From NCBI GenBank assembly GCA_018398815.1, contig CM031595.1, positions 43,729,978 through 43,793,977 on the forward strand: a stretch of DNA of 64,000 nucleotides. Direction: 5' to 3'. Made by a program: the position numbers and the translations under genes. The stretch is from Conus ventricosus. Taxonomy: Eukaryota; Mollusca; Gastropoda; Neogastropoda; Conidae. Below, in pieces: positions 60,401 through 64,000 of this stretch; the first letter of the stretch is position 1; every line of letters starts with the position of its first letter. Below the pieces are notes generated by a model. The model saw only the letters and a list, made by a program, of their open reading frames with translations. It ran no database searches and was not told the DNA's origin.

Positions 60401-61500
60401 AAGCGCCAGTACAGGAAGTTCACTGAGGTCCCTGGTTGACAGGTTGCGTACCTACTGCGCGATAGCCGACTGGGCGATAGTCGACTGCGCGATGCCTACA
60501 GCGCGACCAATGCCCAGTGACGGTAAAGGCATACTGTACACGCTGCTCAAAGCGCGACTGTCCTATCCTATGATCCATGGCTATCCTTGCACGCGATAGG
60601 TTGCAAAATGGCCTTGTATTTAGCGGGTGCTTTCTAGCTTTCATATTTTCTGACTAGAATTCGCCCCCCTCCCCCCCCCCCCCCCCCCCACCCACCCCGT
60701 CCCCCGACTCTTTCTTCCACCTATCTAGGCAGTGTGAAATATAATCGGCGAACGCCTCTTTGTCACGTGAGTAGGTAGAAGACCACTGGTCAAAGGTCGA
60801 AGGAAAGTGGCCGACTGCGATCCTCTCACTAAAGACCTGTTGTTTCCTGTTCCTCTTCTATTGAGAACCAGCGTCAATTTGCTGGGTTTTGCATCTTAGT
60901 TAAAAAAAAAATGTTTGCTATAAATCTACATCTTGCCGACGAGAACGTCTTTTCCAATAGCGTGGACTTTGAAGGGTTGGTCATTGCATTGTTCAGGCTT
61001 GTACCCCTCACATGTTTTGCGTTGTCGCGAGAAGTGGCTCGAATTGCTTCCATTAACAGGCCGTTGCAATGCCTTCCATTTATTTCATCATTTTCTTTAT
61101 GAGTGTCCTAGCCCAGATACCTTTTTTCTTTTTTTGATTATAAGGTTTTGGGTAATATATTGGACTCGTGTACAATTGTGACTGTCGTGTTACAAGATCG
61201 AATCACTAACAGGGCGATGCCTTATATTGTTTAATGAATTTTGTGTGTTTTAGTTTTATATGATAATTAAGTATAAACAAAATCTACTTCTCTGTCTTTA
61301 TGCATGATTTGTTTATTGTGTATTCTATCAGTCGCATTTCCCGCAGCGAAGATGCCATGGTGTGTGGCGAGTCGGTAAGTCAACTTTTCTAAACTGCTAG
61401 CAACCATTTTCCTAAGAGATCACAACTCCGACGAGACTGGCTTTACAAGGAACTATCCGATGGGCAGTTTCGGGCGACAATCATCGTGTACGACAAGTGA
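60401..61500. other. Intergenic sequence, no gene seen
   Basis: A short patch of GACTGCGCGAT-like repeats lies at about 60445-60560. C run at about 60672-60689. No recognisable coding. Confidence 0.55.
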
Positions 61501-61514
61501 CACTGGTACGCCAG

Positions 61515-61519
61515 AATAG

Positions 61520-61593
<74 letters not shown>

Positions 61594-61600
61594 CACTTAA
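61515..61600. repeat. AT microsatellite with self-complementary flanks
   Basis: AGTCACTATATAT enters and ATATATAGTGATCACT leaves the (AT)n tract, so the flanks pair with each other as well as the repeat. Confidence 0.9.
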
Positions 61601-61984
61601 CCAACTACTTGTACGATCGGCCTAAGGTAGGCCCCATCTTCAGAGGGTTCGTAAGACCATGTGGCGATAACTAAGCTGCATCTGGAGTTGTACTGTTTTC
61701 ATATGTCAACGAAACAGCAACGAGTGGGGGGTACAGGATTCGCGCAGCAGTTCGCTTAATGGTGTCGTCTTTCGCCGGTGGGCTCTGCAATCATGAAAGA
61801 CGGGCCCGTACAACCATCGGGAGGAAGCGGGGCGTGGGAAGGAGGGGGGGGGGAAGGGGGGGGAGGGCCTTCCATCGAGCTTCTGTTGTGTCGCATCCGA
61901 TCATCACACAGTGGCGTCTGCAGGGAACAGGTAATAGCCTAATGCCATTCCCTGTGTGTGTTTGCACCCTATGTGACCATGGTG
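61601..61984. other. Intergenic sequence, no gene seen
   Basis: Short G-rich patch at about 61842-61866. No gene recognised. Confidence 0.6.
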
Positions 61985-62245
61985 CTTGGGTTGTAGTAAA
62001 ACCATGTACTTTGCCTCTTTGTTTTATGCTTGTTTATATTTTGGCTTGGATATAGTTAAGATCTATACTTTGCTTGTTCTGTGTTTGTTTCTTTTTTGGC
62101 TTGATTGCACACTTGAAGTTCGTCCTTTGCCATTTGTTTTGTGTTTATCTTTATTTTGGTTTGGTTGTAGTCAGAATCTGTACTTTGTCACTTGTTTTGT
62201 TCATTTCAATTTGACCTTGGTTGTGGTTTAAAATATATTTTGAGC
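61985..62245. repeat. Degenerate 58-bp tandem repeat, about 4.5 units
   Basis: Units share TTGGNTTGGTTGTAGT, a NTGTACTTTGCC block and TTGTTTTGTGTTTATTT. Divergence between units is high. Confidence 0.75.
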
Positions 62246-63066
62246 TTCTTTTTTGTCAATTTCTAACCAGACTTAACAGTGCTACCGCTTGTACGGGTGC
62301 CGACATCGAATTAATTTTTTTAATGTTTAACCTTCCTGTGCCTTTGGTTACATTTGGGTCGAAAGGATTAGGAGTCTGCGAGGCTAATACGACACCCTAA
62401 GCGCCCAGCTTCTCCAGGTTGAACAAAGCTACCAGCCCGCGTGTTGGTGGACGGGCCAGTCAATTAGTTAGCGAGGCTCTAACAAAGCTAGGTGGGCTAG
62501 CCATGAACATCATCACTTGACTGACAAAGCCAATGCAGTCAATGACTGGCCGGCCAGTGGCTGACAAAGCCAATGCAATCATTGACTGGCCGGCCAGTTA
62601 ACAACTGTGACGTGTGGAATAACGTCAATGCGGTTAATAGTGAACACGGCCAGTATAATACAGTCAGTGTCTACTAAGCTTGGCCAATAAGGTAGCGATT
62701 TCACCAACATGACCGAATCAGATCAATCTATTCGTCTGTCCGGACAGAGGTCATGTATTAATGAGAGAATGTTATTCACTGAACCGGTCAACACATTCCC
62801 AAATCCTTAACGAGAAAGCAACGCATCAAGAGTGCAAAAAAAACAACTACGTCTATTGAACACGTGGACCTCTTTGCTACGATTTCAACACAGTCTCCCC
62901 TGTTTGTAAACATGACCACAAAGACTGCCTTGATAGAGCGATGTCAGACTCCCACGCATGCAACGTCGACAAACAAATAGTGGGGCAAAACAAAAGACGG
63001 TTTCCCTTTTTACTTAATAACTAAATTTTCACATAAGTAACGTAAAATTCTTTCTGCTTTGGATTC
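62246..63066. other. Intergenic sequence with a short tandem duplication
   Basis: CTGACAAAGCCAATGCA followed by CATTGACTGGCCGGCCAGT occurs twice within 62519-62600. GGCCGGCC is palindromic. Nothing else recognised. Confidence 0.6.
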
Positions 63067-63084
63067 ACACACACAACACACACA

Positions 63085-63115
<31 letters not shown>

Positions 63116-63119
63116 CACA
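63067..63119. repeat. CA microsatellite
   Basis: (CA)n with ACAACA and ACCACA breaks. Confidence 0.95.
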
Positions 63120-63194
63120 ATTACAGACGCATTTCATTAACAGGTCTTCGTGGACTCAAAAAAATATCTTTCTTTCAAAAACTTTCCAAGTGTG

Positions 63195-63690
63195 CCATGA
63201 ACAGTCCCACACAAAACAAAAGAAAAAGTGTCCTGGTCCCCACAGACCTATCAACAGTCCCACACAAAACAAAGAGAAGTGTCCTGGTCCCCACAGACCT
63301 ATCAACAGTCCCACACAAAACAAACAAAGTGTTTGGTCCTCGCAGACTATCAAGAGTCCTACACAAAACAAAGAAAGTGTCTGGTCCCCACAGACCTATC
63401 AACAGTCCCACACAAAACAAAGAAAGTGTCTGGTCCTCACAGATCTATCAAGAGTCCTACACAAAACAAAGAAAGTGTTCCTGGTCCCCACAGACCTATC
63501 AACAGTCCACACAAAACAAAGAAAGTGTCCTGGTCCCCACAGACCTATCAACAGTCCCACACAAACAAAGAAAATGTCCTGGTCAAAAAGAGACCTAGCA
63601 ACAGTCCCACACAAAACAAGACAGTGTCCTGGTCCCCACAGACCTATCAACAGTCCACACAAAACAAAGTGTCCTGGTCCCACAGACCTA
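63195..63690. repeat. 50-bp minisatellite, about 10 units
   Basis: The unit includes GTCCTGGTCCCCACAGACCT, ATCAACAGTC and CCACACAAAACAAAGAAAGT. Some units replace CAACAGTCC with AAGAGTCCT, and these variant units alternate in the middle of the array. The 263-aa plus frame over it is a repeat translation, since unit length is not a multiple of three and indels shift it. Confidence 0.96.
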
Positions 63691-63799
63691 TGTAATTTTG
63701 CCCCAGTTTCGGCCTCAACTGGCACCAAAAAAGTAATCATCTTTATCTCCGTCGACCTCTCATCGACTTACAAAGAGAAACAAAACTTGTGCCTGTTTC

Positions 63800-63802
<3 letters not shown>

Positions 63803-63865
<63 letters not shown>

Positions 63866-63877
63866 CACACACACACA

Positions 63878-63930
<53 letters not shown>
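63803..63930. repeat. CT then CA microsatellite
   Basis: (CT)n at 63803-63862 joined to (CA)n at 63863-63928. Confidence 0.96.
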
Positions 63931-63931
<1 letters not shown>

Positions 63932-64000
63932 TGCCCGACCCTGTCCGGGGGAAAAAAGTTCCTGGAGTTTTGCTGAGCTAAACACGGGCCAGCCGTGGCC

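Noticed and set aside
63190..63981. 263-aa plus-strand repeat protein
   Set aside because: The 50-bp unit is not a multiple of three, so the protein repeat is only apparent. The end runs into CT/CA microsatellites.

Overview
This is eukaryotic nuclear DNA, and I find no host gene in it that I can defend. It looks like a large, repeat-rich invertebrate genome. A marine mollusc, perhaps a gastropod, is my best guess, but that is inference from repeat style (abundant GA/CT, CA/GT and poly-G/poly-C tracts, Ty3-like elements, tRNA-headed SINEs) and not from a marker gene. Nearly all the longest open frames are translations of microsatellites or minisatellites. The coding that can be recognised belongs to transposable elements, and every copy is broken.

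Layout. 1-401 is the end of a 113-bp tandem array. 2319-9704 is a complete LTR retrotransposon on the minus strand: two 1.4-kb LTRs, a 5-bp target duplication, a candidate primer site and a polypurine tract. Its domains run gag, protease, integrase, RT remnant, RNase H, so integrase precedes RT/RNase H. This is the order described for GmR1-like Ty3/gypsy elements. 10108-12370 is a second, internally deleted Ty3/gypsy element on the plus strand with the usual RNase H then integrase order and a fold-back inverted duplication at its ends. 15745-17520 holds LINE debris and one copy of a 1.5-kb dispersed repeat. The second copy of that repeat lies inverted at 49365-50935.

18603-21123 is a three-level nest. 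A SINE was split at a TA by a Tc1-like DD34E transposon, which was itself entered at a TTA by a 523-bp terminal-inverted-repeat element. 21.6-22.1 kb is a 25-bp minisatellite. 22.9-29.1 kb is dominated by simple repeats. Next come a 34-bp minisatellite (29.5-30.6 kb), a G-rich 44-bp minisatellite (32.0-33.06 kb), a long microsatellite-rich stretch (33.1-40 kb) and a 243-bp almost pure C tract (40.29-40.53 kb).

42.1-44.65 kb is a decayed LINE ORF2. 45.65-47.0 kb is a 55-bp minisatellite. 47.97-48.41 kb is an intact tRNA-headed SINE between two 92-bp direct repeats. 51.5-60.4 kb carries two further dispersed families (two and three copies) and a 220-bp near-perfect hairpin at 54221-54440. The window ends with a 58-bp degenerate array, a 50-bp minisatellite and microsatellites.

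The window therefore reads as a record of transposition and repeat expansion. I found no new gene system. The most informative items are the nested insertion, the domain order of the first retrotransposon and the structured repeat arrays.
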